From Pseudomonadota bacterium (GTDB lineage: Bacteria > Verrucomicrobiota > Verrucomicrobiia > Limisphaerales > SXTU01), in contig RFVF01000039.1 in the NCBI GenBank assembly GCA_009922615.1, positions 1 to 42,308 on the forward strand: a stretch of DNA of 42,308 nt, written 5' to 3'. Below, in pieces: positions 7,502 through 14,660 of this stretch. A program made the translations under genes and the position numbers. The notes under the pieces were generated by a model that ran no database searches, was not told the origin of the DNA, and was given only the letters and a program-made list of their open reading frames with translations. How positions within the stretch are numbered: the first letter of the stretch is position 1; each line of letters opens with the position of its first letter.

Positions 7502-7546
7502 GTGTTGTTTACTTTTTGTTCATATTAATGTCAACTTTTTGTCTAT
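7502..7546 (-). promoter_or_regulatory. Sigma-factor promoter overlapped by four CarH-like 11-bp direct repeats
   Basis: On the minus strand, TTGACA (7534-7529) and TAAACA (7511-7506) are 17 bp apart and form a good sigma-70 promoter starting near 7499, about 30 nt before ATG 7468. Four direct repeats fit nTnnACAnnnn: ATAGACAAAAA (7546-7536), GTTGACATTAA (7535-7525), ATGAACAAAAA (7523-7513) and GTAAACAACAC (7512-7502). The ACA cores are spaced 11, 12 and 11 bp. Tandem 11-bp repeats of this form overlapping a promoter are, as I remember it, the operator type of the B12 photoreceptor CarH. The adjacent divergent gene encodes such a regulator. The site is predicted, not demonstrated. Confidence 0.7.
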
Positions 7547-7646
7547 GACATGCAAAGCGGGTAGACCCTTAATCGGATGTGACTCAAATCGCCGGGCTTT
7601 CGACAGGTCGGCTTGCCGATGTCGAATCTCCGTCTAACATCTGTCC

Positions 7647-8597
7647 ATGCCGAAAGGTCAACACGCCATCCGATTCGTCGCGCAGAAGACCGGGTTAAGC
7701 TCGCACGTCATCCGCGTATGGGAGCGCCGCTACGGTGCCGTAGCCCCGCAGCGCAGCGGAACTAACCGCCGGCTCTACAGCGATGTTGACCTCAACCGGC
7801 TCATCCTGCTGGCCCAGGCCAGTCGTTGCGGCCACAACATCGGCACGATCGCCCGACTGCCGGAGGAGCGGCTTCGCGTGCTCGCAGCCGACTGCCTCCA
7901 GACCCGCCAATGCACCGGGATTGCCCCCGACGGGTTCGTGACCACCGCGCTGGACGCTGTGAAGGCACTGGATTCGGCGGGCTTGGAAGCCGTGCTCACG
8001 CGCGCGGCGGTTGCGATTGGAAACCAAGGTGTGTTGTGCCGCGTGATCGCTCCGCTCGTCTGCGCACTGGGCACAGGCTGGAAGGCGGGGGACATCACGG
8101 CTGCACAGGAGCACTTCGCGACGGCGATCATCCGGAGCTTTTTGTCCCAGATACGCCCCCATTCGTTCACCGAGAACACGCCCCGGCTCGTCGTCGCGAC
8201 GCCCAGCGGCCAATTGCACGAGTTGGGTGCCCTGCTCGTCGCGGCCGCGGCCGGGAGTGGCGGCTGGCAGGTCACTTACTTGGGGGCAGCCCTGCCAGCA
8301 GCAGAGATTGCGGGAGCTGCAACCCAAGCCCGCGCCCGCGCCGTGGCGCTCAGCGTGGTGTATCCCGAGGACGATCCGCATCTGCCGAACGAACTACGAA
8401 GCCTCCGCAAGCTGCTGCCCGCAGCGGTTCCCCTGCTGCTCGGCGGCCGGGCCGTATCGGCTTACCGCCCCGCACTGAAGGGCACCCGCATCACCTTCAT
8501 CGAAGCGCTGCCCGAACTATACGATGCCCTTGACGAGGCCCGTGCACCGCGGCCCAGCTCCAGAATTGAACTAGCCGCCCCCCGGCCAGGCGCCTAG
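7647..8597 (+). CDS. MerR-family regulator with B12-binding domain (CarH/LitR-like)
   Basis: The 316-residue protein has an N-terminal MerR winged helix (about residues 5-75, with VIRVWERRYGAVAPQRSG), a helical bundle (about 95-170), and a C-terminal cobalamin-binding Rossmann domain (about 178-295). The CarH-type Wx9EH motif is intact (W145, E155, H156). The lower-axial histidine of the ExHxxG motif is kept (H191), though the leading acidic residue is Gln (Q189 in QLHELG). The residue after Trp, His in Thermus CarH, is Lys146. In known relatives, adenosylcobalamin in the dark drives tetramerisation and repression, and light releases it. Here the likely target is the divergent sigma-factor promoter, and possibly its own. 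pabB follows 13 bp downstream, perhaps on the same transcript. Confidence 0.9.
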   Translation: MPKGQHAIRFVAQKTGLSSHVIRVWERRYGAVAPQRSGTNRRLYSDVDLNRLILLAQASRCGHNIGTIARLPEERLRVLAADCLQTRQCTGIAPDGFVTTALDAVKALDSAGLEAVLTRAAVAIGNQGVLCRVIAPLVCALGTGWKAGDITAAQEHFATAIIRSFLSQIRPHSFTENTPRLVVATPSGQLHELGALLVAAAAGSGGWQVTYLGAALPAAEIAGAATQARARAVALSVVYPEDDPHLPNELRSLRKLLPAAVPLLLGGRAVSAYRPALKGTRITFIEALPELYDALDEARAPRPSSRIELAAPRPGA

Positions 8598-8610
8598 CCT
8601 CGCCGCCGAT

Positions 8611-10080
8611 ATGCGGGCCATCGTCAGCGAGCTGTCCTTGCCGGAAACCCCCGAGCACTGCCTCGCCCGGCTGTCCGGGGAGCCAGGGCTGGTAGTTTTG
8701 CGCAGCGCTGGCTTCGACTCTCCGCAGGCACGCTACACGTTCGTCGCCGCGCGGCCATTCCTGATCTTCCGCTCCTTCGACACGCGCTGCGAACTCACGA
8801 CTTCCCAGACCCCAGACGCCAGCAGCCAGACCCGATTCGGCAACCCCTGGCGCGTGCTCGACGAGCTCATGGCGCGCTACGAATTGCTCGACGAGGTGGA
8901 CCTGCCGTTTCCGCTCGGCGGCTGCTTCGGCTACTGGGGCTACGACCTGAAACATTTCGCAGAACCCAAGCTCCCGCGCTGCGCGGTGAACGATCTCGAA
9001 CTGCCCGACTGCCACGTCGGTTTCTATGACAGCCTCGTGGTCTTCGACCATCGGCTCGGCAAAACGTGGATCGTCTCCACCGGCCTCGATGTAGACGGCT
9101 CGCGAAGCGAAGCACGGGCGCAGGAACGAGCGGTGTGGTGGCGCGAGCGACTGAATCAGCAATGTGAGCCGCGACCGGGAACAGTGCCCCGTAATCAGGG
9201 TCCGACAATCAGTGTGCAGTCGAACTTCACGCGCGAGGACTTCATCAATCGCGTAGAGCAGGCGCAACGCTACATTCGTGCGGGGGACATCTACCAGGTG
9301 AACCTCGCGCAACGGTTGAGCGCACCGACGCAGTTCTCCGGCTGGGAATTGTTTGAACGGTTGCTTGATGTTTCACCCGCGCCTTTCGCGGCATTCCTCG
9401 ACTGTGGCGAGTTTCATGTCGCCTCCTCTTCGCCGGAACTTTTCCTCCGCCTCAGCGGCCCACACATCACCACGCGGCCCATCAAGGGCACCCGCCCGCG
9501 CTCCGCCGACCCGACGCGCGACGCCCAGCTCACCTACGAACTCCAGACCAGCGCCAAGGAAATGGCCGAGCTCGTGATGATCACCGACCTGCTCCGCAAC
9601 GACCTCGGCCGCGTCTGCGAATACGGCTCGGTGCAAGTGCCGGAACTGGTGCGGCTGGAGCGTTACCCGCAGGTGCAGCACCTTGTCAGCACCGTCGAGG
9701 GCCGGCTGCGCGCGGACGTGACGCACTTCGCCGCGTTCGCCTCGTGCTTCCCCGGCGGCAGCATCACCGGGGCGCCGAAGTTCCGCGCGATGGAGATCAT
9801 TGATGAGCTGGAGCCGGTGACACGCGGGCCTTACTGCGGCTGCCACGGCTACCTCGGCTTCAACCGTGAGAGCCAGTTGAGCATCACGATCCGCACGGCA
9901 GTGCGGCAGGCGGACCGCACGCATTTCCACGTCGGTGCCGGCATCGTGGCGGACTCGGTGCCCGCAGCGGAATACGACGAAACGCTGGCCAAGGCGCGCG
10001 GCTTTCTCGCCGCGCTCCAGCAGCCAGCCAACCCCTTCGTTCCAACCGCCACAACGCCTCAATCAGAAACCCGACGGTGA
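8611..10080 (+). CDS. pabB: Aminodeoxychorismate synthase component I (PabB)
   Basis: This chorismate-utilising enzyme makes 4-amino-4-deoxychorismate for folate synthesis. The N-terminal half has the TrpE/PabB anthranilate-synthase-like region (about 1-170, with FPLGGCFGYWGYDLK). The C-terminal chorismate-binding domain contains FTREDFINRVEQAQRYIRAG, PIKGT (about 290-294) and FPGGSITGAPKFRAMEIID. PIKGT, with the active-site lysine, distinguishes PabB from TrpE, which has PIAGT. At 489 residues it is of usual size. The glutamine amidotransferase partner (PabA) and the lyase (PabC) are not in this window. The Gfo/Idh gene begins 7 bp downstream, so the two are probably co-transcribed. Confidence 0.93.
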   Translation: MRAIVSELSLPETPEHCLARLSGEPGLVVLRSAGFDSPQARYTFVAARPFLIFRSFDTRCELTTSQTPDASSQTRFGNPWRVLDELMARYELLDEVDLPFPLGGCFGYWGYDLKHFAEPKLPRCAVNDLELPDCHVGFYDSLVVFDHRLGKTWIVSTGLDVDGSRSEARAQERAVWWRERLNQQCEPRPGTVPRNQGPTISVQSNFTREDFINRVEQAQRYIRAGDIYQVNLAQRLSAPTQFSGWELFERLLDVSPAPFAAFLDCGEFHVASSSPELFLRLSGPHITTRPIKGTRPRSADPTRDAQLTYELQTSAKEMAELVMITDLLRNDLGRVCEYGSVQVPELVRLERYPQVQHLVSTVEGRLRADVTHFAAFASCFPGGSITGAPKFRAMEIIDELEPVTRGPYCGCHGYLGFNRESQLSITIRTAVRQADRTHFHVGAGIVADSVPAAEYDETLAKARGFLAALQQPANPFVPTATTPQSETRR

Positions 10081-10087
10081 TTGCCTC

Positions 10088-11089
10088 ATGAACTCTGTTT
10101 CACCCTTCCGCTTTGTCATCATCGGCTCCGGCAACATCAGCCGCACCTACCTGCGCGCCATTGAGCAGTTGCCGGATGTGCGGGTCGTCGGCGTTGTCTC
10201 GCGCAGTGGCCGACGGCCGGAGGGATTGCCGGCGGAGGCGGCGGTTTTCCCCTCGCTCGCGACGGTGAGTGTTCCCTTCGATGCCGTCATTCTCACCACG
10301 CCCAACGGCCTACACCACCAAGGTGCCATCGAGGCCGCCGCCCTCGGCAAACACGTCCTCACGGAAAAGGTTTTGGAAATCTCCCTCGACGCGATGGACC
10401 GCATGACGCGCGCGTGCCGTGAGGCTGGGGTGAAGCTCGCCGTCACTTATCAGCGCCGGATGAGCCCGGACAACCAAGCCGTGAAACGCCTGCTCGACGC
10501 GGGCCAGCTCGGGCGCGTCTTCGCGGCGGACATGACGGTGAAGTTCTGGCGCGATGACGCCTACTACCAGTCCGGCGCGTATCGCGGCACGCGCGGCGTG
10601 GACGGCGGCGGAGCCTTCACCCAACAGGCCTCGCACAACGCGGATCTGCTCTGCTGGTTCTTCGGCATGCCCAAACGCGTCGTAAGCCTGTGCGACACCT
10701 TCTTGCACGACATCGAGGTCGAGGACCACGGCGTCGCGCTGCTGCATTATCCGAACGGAATGATCGGCACCTTCACCGCCTCCACGGCTTGCAAGCCCGG
10801 CTTTCCGACTCGGCTGGAAATCCACGCCGCCGCCGGCTCGCTGGTGATGGAGAACGACTGCATCACGCAATGGCACATCTCGGGCTTGCCCAACCCGGCG
10901 GAGAAAAAATTCCAAGTCCACGACGGGGCCAGCAGCGCCGCCGTGACGGACACCGCCGGTCACGAGGCCATCATCCGCGACTTCGTGGACGCCATCCGCG
11001 CGGGCCGTGAACCCGCCGTGCCCGCCGAGTCCGGCCGACTCGCGACGGAACTCATCCTCCAGATTTACGGGAACAATCTGTTGACCTAG
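10088..11089 (+). CDS. Gfo/Idh/MocA-family NAD(P)-dependent oxidoreductase
   Basis: The family oxidises or reduces sugars, inositols and related polyols. An N-terminal Rossmann fold starts with FRFVIIGSGNISRTYLRAI and contains TTPNGLHHQGAIEAAALGKHV. The conserved EKP motif is here EKV (LTEKVLE), a modest deviation. The C-terminal domain has the typical GGGAFTQQASHNADLLCWFFG segment. The ATG at 10088 gives 333 residues, a normal length, and starts 7 bp after pabB. No signal peptide is present, so it is cytoplasmic. The substrate cannot be told from sequence. The gene converges on the ThuA-fusion gene 27 bp away, with no obvious terminator. Confidence 0.9.
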   Translation: MNSVSPFRFVIIGSGNISRTYLRAIEQLPDVRVVGVVSRSGRRPEGLPAEAAVFPSLATVSVPFDAVILTTPNGLHHQGAIEAAALGKHVLTEKVLEISLDAMDRMTRACREAGVKLAVTYQRRMSPDNQAVKRLLDAGQLGRVFAADMTVKFWRDDAYYQSGAYRGTRGVDGGGAFTQQASHNADLLCWFFGMPKRVVSLCDTFLHDIEVEDHGVALLHYPNGMIGTFTASTACKPGFPTRLEIHAAAGSLVMENDCITQWHISGLPNPAEKKFQVHDGASSAAVTDTAGHEAIIRDFVDAIRAGREPAVPAESGRLATELILQIYGNNLLT

Positions 11090-11116
11090 CTGCGAAACCG
11101 CGCTGCGGTTGGAGGG

Positions 11117-14100
11117 CTACAGAGCGCCCAGCGCGATGGCCGCGAGCGCGTCGTCCTTTTCCTTGCACTTGGGGATAAAGTCCAGTGCGCGGAGGTAACG
11201 GTCGCGGTCCGCCGGTGAAGCGGCTTTGTCCAAGGCGAGTTTGCCGAGCAACTCGGCGGCTTTGGGCGTGTGCACGCGCCAGACGATGTCGCGGCCAGCG
11301 GCGGAGTTCCACTTGTCACCCGCTGCGGCCAGCCAGGCGGCGAGACATTTTTCCTCCTGCTTGTCCGCGCCGATGCCGAGGGCTTCGAGATACCAGCGGT
11401 CCTGCCCGTCGTGCTGCTGCGCAAGCTGTGCCCAGAGCGCAGGGGCCTTGGGCGACTGGTTGTGCCGGAGGGCGATGAGGCATTCGCGGCGGACGAGCGG
11501 TGAAGCATCTTTCACCAGCTTCTCGACCACCGGGATCACGTCCAGATTATACATGCGCGCGATGCGCAGGCCCATCGCGCGGATGTCATCGCTCTTGTCC
11601 GCGAGCGCCTGCGTGATCGTGGCGGGCGTGTTGCCCTGAATGGCCGCGAGCAGCCAGAGGGCGCGGGCGCGGAGACGCGGCTCGGCATCGGTCGCGAGCT
11701 TCGCGAGCGCGGGCTGGGCCTTCGCCTGCATTTTGTTCAACGCCTGCCAGGCAACGTAGCGCACCGAAGGCGTCGGGTTCTTCAGCGCCTCAATGCAGCC
11801 TTCCACCGTCTCGAAGTTGAACTTCGGCACCTTGTAGCCCACATGGCCCTTGGGCGTGACGCGGAAGAGCCGGCCGCGATCCAAGTCCTGCATGTTGTGG
11901 CCGCCGACGCCGGGGTCATACCAGTCGGCAACGATCAGCGAGCCATCGGGCGCGACCTTCACATCGGACGGGCGGAACCACTTGTCGCGCGCACCTTCGA
12001 GGATGTTCACGATGCGGGCCTTGTAACCGGCTCCGTCGCGCTCGACAGGATACGCGCGCGTGACGTTCGGGCCGGCATCGCAGTGGATGATCTGGCCGCG
12101 GAACTCTTGAGGCAACAGCGAGCCTTCATACACCGCGAGGCCCGTGGGCGAGCCAGCGCCGGTGTTCAGCAAGTTGGGAACGACACCGGGATCGTCGAGA
12201 TGCCAGTGGTAGCGGAACTTCTGGTCGTCGGGGATCTTCGCCTTCGCGTTTGCCTTTTTCCACGCGTCGCCCCAGCCTGCGCCGCTCAACTCGTCCTTGT
12301 AGCCGTAGTTGCCGAACTCCATGACGAAGTTGATACGCACGCCGCGATTGCCGTCGTCGTCGTTGTCCGACTGCCAGAGCGTGCCAAAGCTGTCCACGGC
12401 CACCATCCAGTTGTTGCGGAAATTCCAGCCGAGCGTTTCGAGATTCGAGCCGTCGAGGTTGCAGCGGAAGACCATGCCTTCGCGATACGGCTTGCCCTTG
12501 TCCTCCACCGTGTTGCCTGCGCGGTCCACGATGGGCTCGCCCTTGGCGTTTTTGATCTGCTTGCCGGAGTTGCCGAAGTTGAAGTAGAGCCGTCCATCCG
12601 GGCCGACGTTGAACGCGTGGATGCCATGGTCGTGCTGCGTGCCGGAAATGCCGCTGAAGAGCACTTCCTCCTTGTCGGCCTTGTCCACGCCGTAGGTGTC
12701 CGTGAGCACAATGACCTTGTCACCGCAGCTCACGATGACCTTGGTGCCCTTGCCGTCAGGCGTGGCAAGAACACAGACGCCGTGCGCGGAGTCGAACTGC
12801 GGCCCCTGCGCGAAGACCTTCACGCTGTCAGCTTTGCCCGTGCCCTTTGTGTCTTCGAGAATGAGAATGCGGTCGCCCTCGGGACGCTTGCCCTTGTGGC
12901 GGCGGTAGTTCACCACCTCGCAAACCCACACACGCCCGCGCGGGTCAATGTCCGTGCTGGTTGGGTTGAGCATCATCGGCTCGAAGGCGAACAGCTCGGC
13001 CTGCAAGCCGGGGTGAACGTCCAGTCCGCTCACGGCCTTGTCCGGCTCGTGGCCGACGGCCGTCGCCGCCGGGCTGGCCTTGCCGCCGCCGCTGTTGGCC
13101 GCCGCAACGAGAACCGGCGCGTTGGCGAAGACTTGGAATTGCACGCTGCACGCATCGCCATTGCCCTGGTCTGTGCCGCCGTTGTCGAGGCCGGCGCGGG
13201 CCTTGAAGCGCGTGAACTTCGCGTCTGCCGGGAGCGTGTAGCTGATGACGGAATTCGCGTGCGTGCCGAGGCCGAACGCCACCGGCTGGCCCCCGACTTT
13301 CAGCGGTTTGTTTTGCACGTTCGCGCCGACGTGGACCTGGCCGAAGTCGGCCTTCGCGCTCGCCCACTTCAAGTCGGTGAGCTTCGTCTCCTTGCCGTCC
13401 GCCGCTACGAGGCGCGGCTCGACCCAGTCCGCCCAATCGCAGGTGAAGCCGTCGCCCGCGTCGTTCACGGCGAGGTGCAGTTCCTTCCAGCCCGTGATGT
13501 CCACGTCCACGTCCACCGCGTGGCCGGGCGTCTTCTTGGTGACGACGGCGCTGGTGAAGGCGGCCTTGGGCGCGGGGCCCGCCGGCGCGGCGGCGGCCTT
13601 TGGTGCGGCGGGTTTGGGTCCGCCCTTCGGGTCCAGATTTGCCGCGAGGTCGGTTTCAGAAATTTTCGACTCCACGCCATTGGCCGGCACTTCGACCCTC
13701 GCCAGCCAGAGGAACGCGTTGCAAATCAACTTGCGCTGCTGATCGTTGCCCCAGTTCGCGTGGAAGTGCCCGCCGGTGAAGCCGAAGCCGCGACCGCCGT
13801 CCGGGCGATTGAACGCCCACATCATCGTCTCATCGCGACCCTTCGCGGCCTGGATGTGCGCGTAAGGCCCCTTCGGATACACATACGGACCATCGCGCGT
13901 GGCGTCGCTCGGCTTGGCCACGAGGATGGGCATGACGCCCTGCATGCCTTCGCGGAAAGCCATGTTGAAATACCACTCATCCTTCGTCTTGAACGGCTGC
14001 ACGCCGCGCGTGATGGGATGCGTGGGAAACTTCTGATAGTCCGGCTCCCAAATCGGGTTGCAGGAAAAATCCTTCGCATAGTGTCCGCCAATCCAGTCGT

Positions 14101-14494
14101 TGAACTCCGCCCCCGCCTGCGCGGGCACCACTTCCACGCCGTAATGCATGCAGCCCAGGCCCACGCCGCGCTTCACGAGTGCGCCGATGATTTCCTTGTG
14201 GTTGCCCACCACGGCGGGATGGCCGCCGCCGCCGTCCGCGTAAATCACCACCGCATCCGCGTCGGCGAAAGTCTTCTCGTCGCTGACCCAGCCGTTGGTG
14301 TGGACCTCGATCTTGAAGCCCGGCACGCCCTGCAAACATTTCTCCAGCAGCAGCGAGCCCGCACGGAACTCGTGCATCCCCGGCGGATGGCTGGGCTTGC
14401 CGGCGATGAGGACGAGCTTGCGCGGTTTGTCGGCGGCGGTGGTGAGGAGCGCGCTGGCCGCAAGGGCGAGGGCGAAGAAAAACAGTTTTTTCAT
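11117..14494 (-). CDS. Secreted ThuA - NPCBM - PVC-type dehydrogenase - HEAT repeat fusion protein
   Basis: A large exported protein (1125 residues) of a kind typical of planctomycetes and verrucomicrobia. The order is: signal peptide (1-20); ThuA-like domain (about 24-270); Ala/Pro linker (about 290-312); an NPCBM carbohydrate-binding-like domain (about 320-465, with FGLGTHANSVISYTLP); a PVC-type dehydrogenase beta-propeller (about 490-890, with DIDPRGRVWVCEVVNYR and GTQHDHGIHAF); and HEAT-like repeats (about 900-1110). Many relatives end in a cytochrome c domain with CxxCH. No CxxCH occurs here, and the protein stops soon after the HEAT region, so it looks C-terminally short. It probably acts on sugars or polysaccharide in the periplasm, but the substrate is unknown. 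ATG 14494 is chosen for the signal peptide. Confidence 0.9.
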   Translation of the reverse strand: MKKLFFFALALAASALLTTAADKPRKLVLIAGKPSHPPGMHEFRAGSLLLEKCLQGVPGFKIEVHTNGWVSDEKTFADADAVVIYADGGGGHPAVVGNHKEIIGALVKRGVGLGCMHYGVEVVPAQAGAEFNDWIGGHYAKDFSCNPIWEPDYQKFPTHPITRGVQPFKTKDEWYFNMAFREGMQGVMPILVAKPSDATRDGPYVYPKGPYAHIQAAKGRDETMMWAFNRPDGGRGFGFTGGHFHANWGNDQQRKLICNAFLWLARVEVPANGVESKISETDLAANLDPKGGPKPAAPKAAAAPAGPAPKAAFTSAVVTKKTPGHAVDVDVDITGWKELHLAVNDAGDGFTCDWADWVEPRLVAADGKETKLTDLKWASAKADFGQVHVGANVQNKPLKVGGQPVAFGLGTHANSVISYTLPADAKFTRFKARAGLDNGGTDQGNGDACSVQFQVFANAPVLVAAANSGGGKASPAATAVGHEPDKAVSGLDVHPGLQAELFAFEPMMLNPTSTDIDPRGRVWVCEVVNYRRHKGKRPEGDRILILEDTKGTGKADSVKVFAQGPQFDSAHGVCVLATPDGKGTKVIVSCGDKVIVLTDTYGVDKADKEEVLFSGISGTQHDHGIHAFNVGPDGRLYFNFGNSGKQIKNAKGEPIVDRAGNTVEDKGKPYREGMVFRCNLDGSNLETLGWNFRNNWMVAVDSFGTLWQSDNDDDGNRGVRINFVMEFGNYGYKDELSGAGWGDAWKKANAKAKIPDDQKFRYHWHLDDPGVVPNLLNTGAGSPTGLAVYEGSLLPQEFRGQIIHCDAGPNVTRAYPVERDGAGYKARIVNILEGARDKWFRPSDVKVAPDGSLIVADWYDPGVGGHNMQDLDRGRLFRVTPKGHVGYKVPKFNFETVEGCIEALKNPTPSVRYVAWQALNKMQAKAQPALAKLATDAEPRLRARALWLLAAIQGNTPATITQALADKSDDIRAMGLRIARMYNLDVIPVVEKLVKDASPLVRRECLIALRHNQSPKAPALWAQLAQQHDGQDRWYLEALGIGADKQEEKCLAAWLAAAGDKWNSAAGRDIVWRVHTPKAAELLGKLALDKAASPADRDRYLRALDFIPKCKEKDDALAAIALGAL

Positions 14495-14561
14495 GAGCGA
14501 GAGAGACGGAGAGTAGCCTGCCGATGTTCGCTGAAAAGCCTGAACTGCGGTGCCCAAACCC

Positions 14562-14656
14562 GTGCCGGCGGTTTGCAACCGCCGCGTTGGGCGTGATTTC
14601 GTCAGGCACGTCTGAACTACCGTGCCCCACAGACGGCGGTTACAAACCGCCGGCAC
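14562..14656. repeat. Inverted pair of 23-bp self-palindromic repeats (REP/BIME-like)
   Basis: The arms at 14562-14584 and 14634-14656 are reverse complements except for one position (GTGCCGGCGGTTTGYAACCG plus CCG) and are 49 bp apart. Each arm contains its own hairpin (CGGCGGTT...AACCGCCG, 14566-14584 and 14634-14652). The pair fills the gap between the permease 3' end and the ThuA-fusion leader, and may act as a processing or termination structure on the permease transcript. Confidence 0.8.
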
Positions 14657-14660
14657 AGGA

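Noticed and set aside
8611..10080. Anthranilate synthase component I (TrpE)
   Set aside because: The active-site segment is PIKGT with lysine, the PabB form, rather than PIAGT.
11843..14596. 917-codon plus-strand frame antisense to the ThuA fusion
   Set aside because: Low-complexity Val/Ala/Arg/His translation with no domain; the opposite strand holds a complete multi-domain protein with signal peptide.
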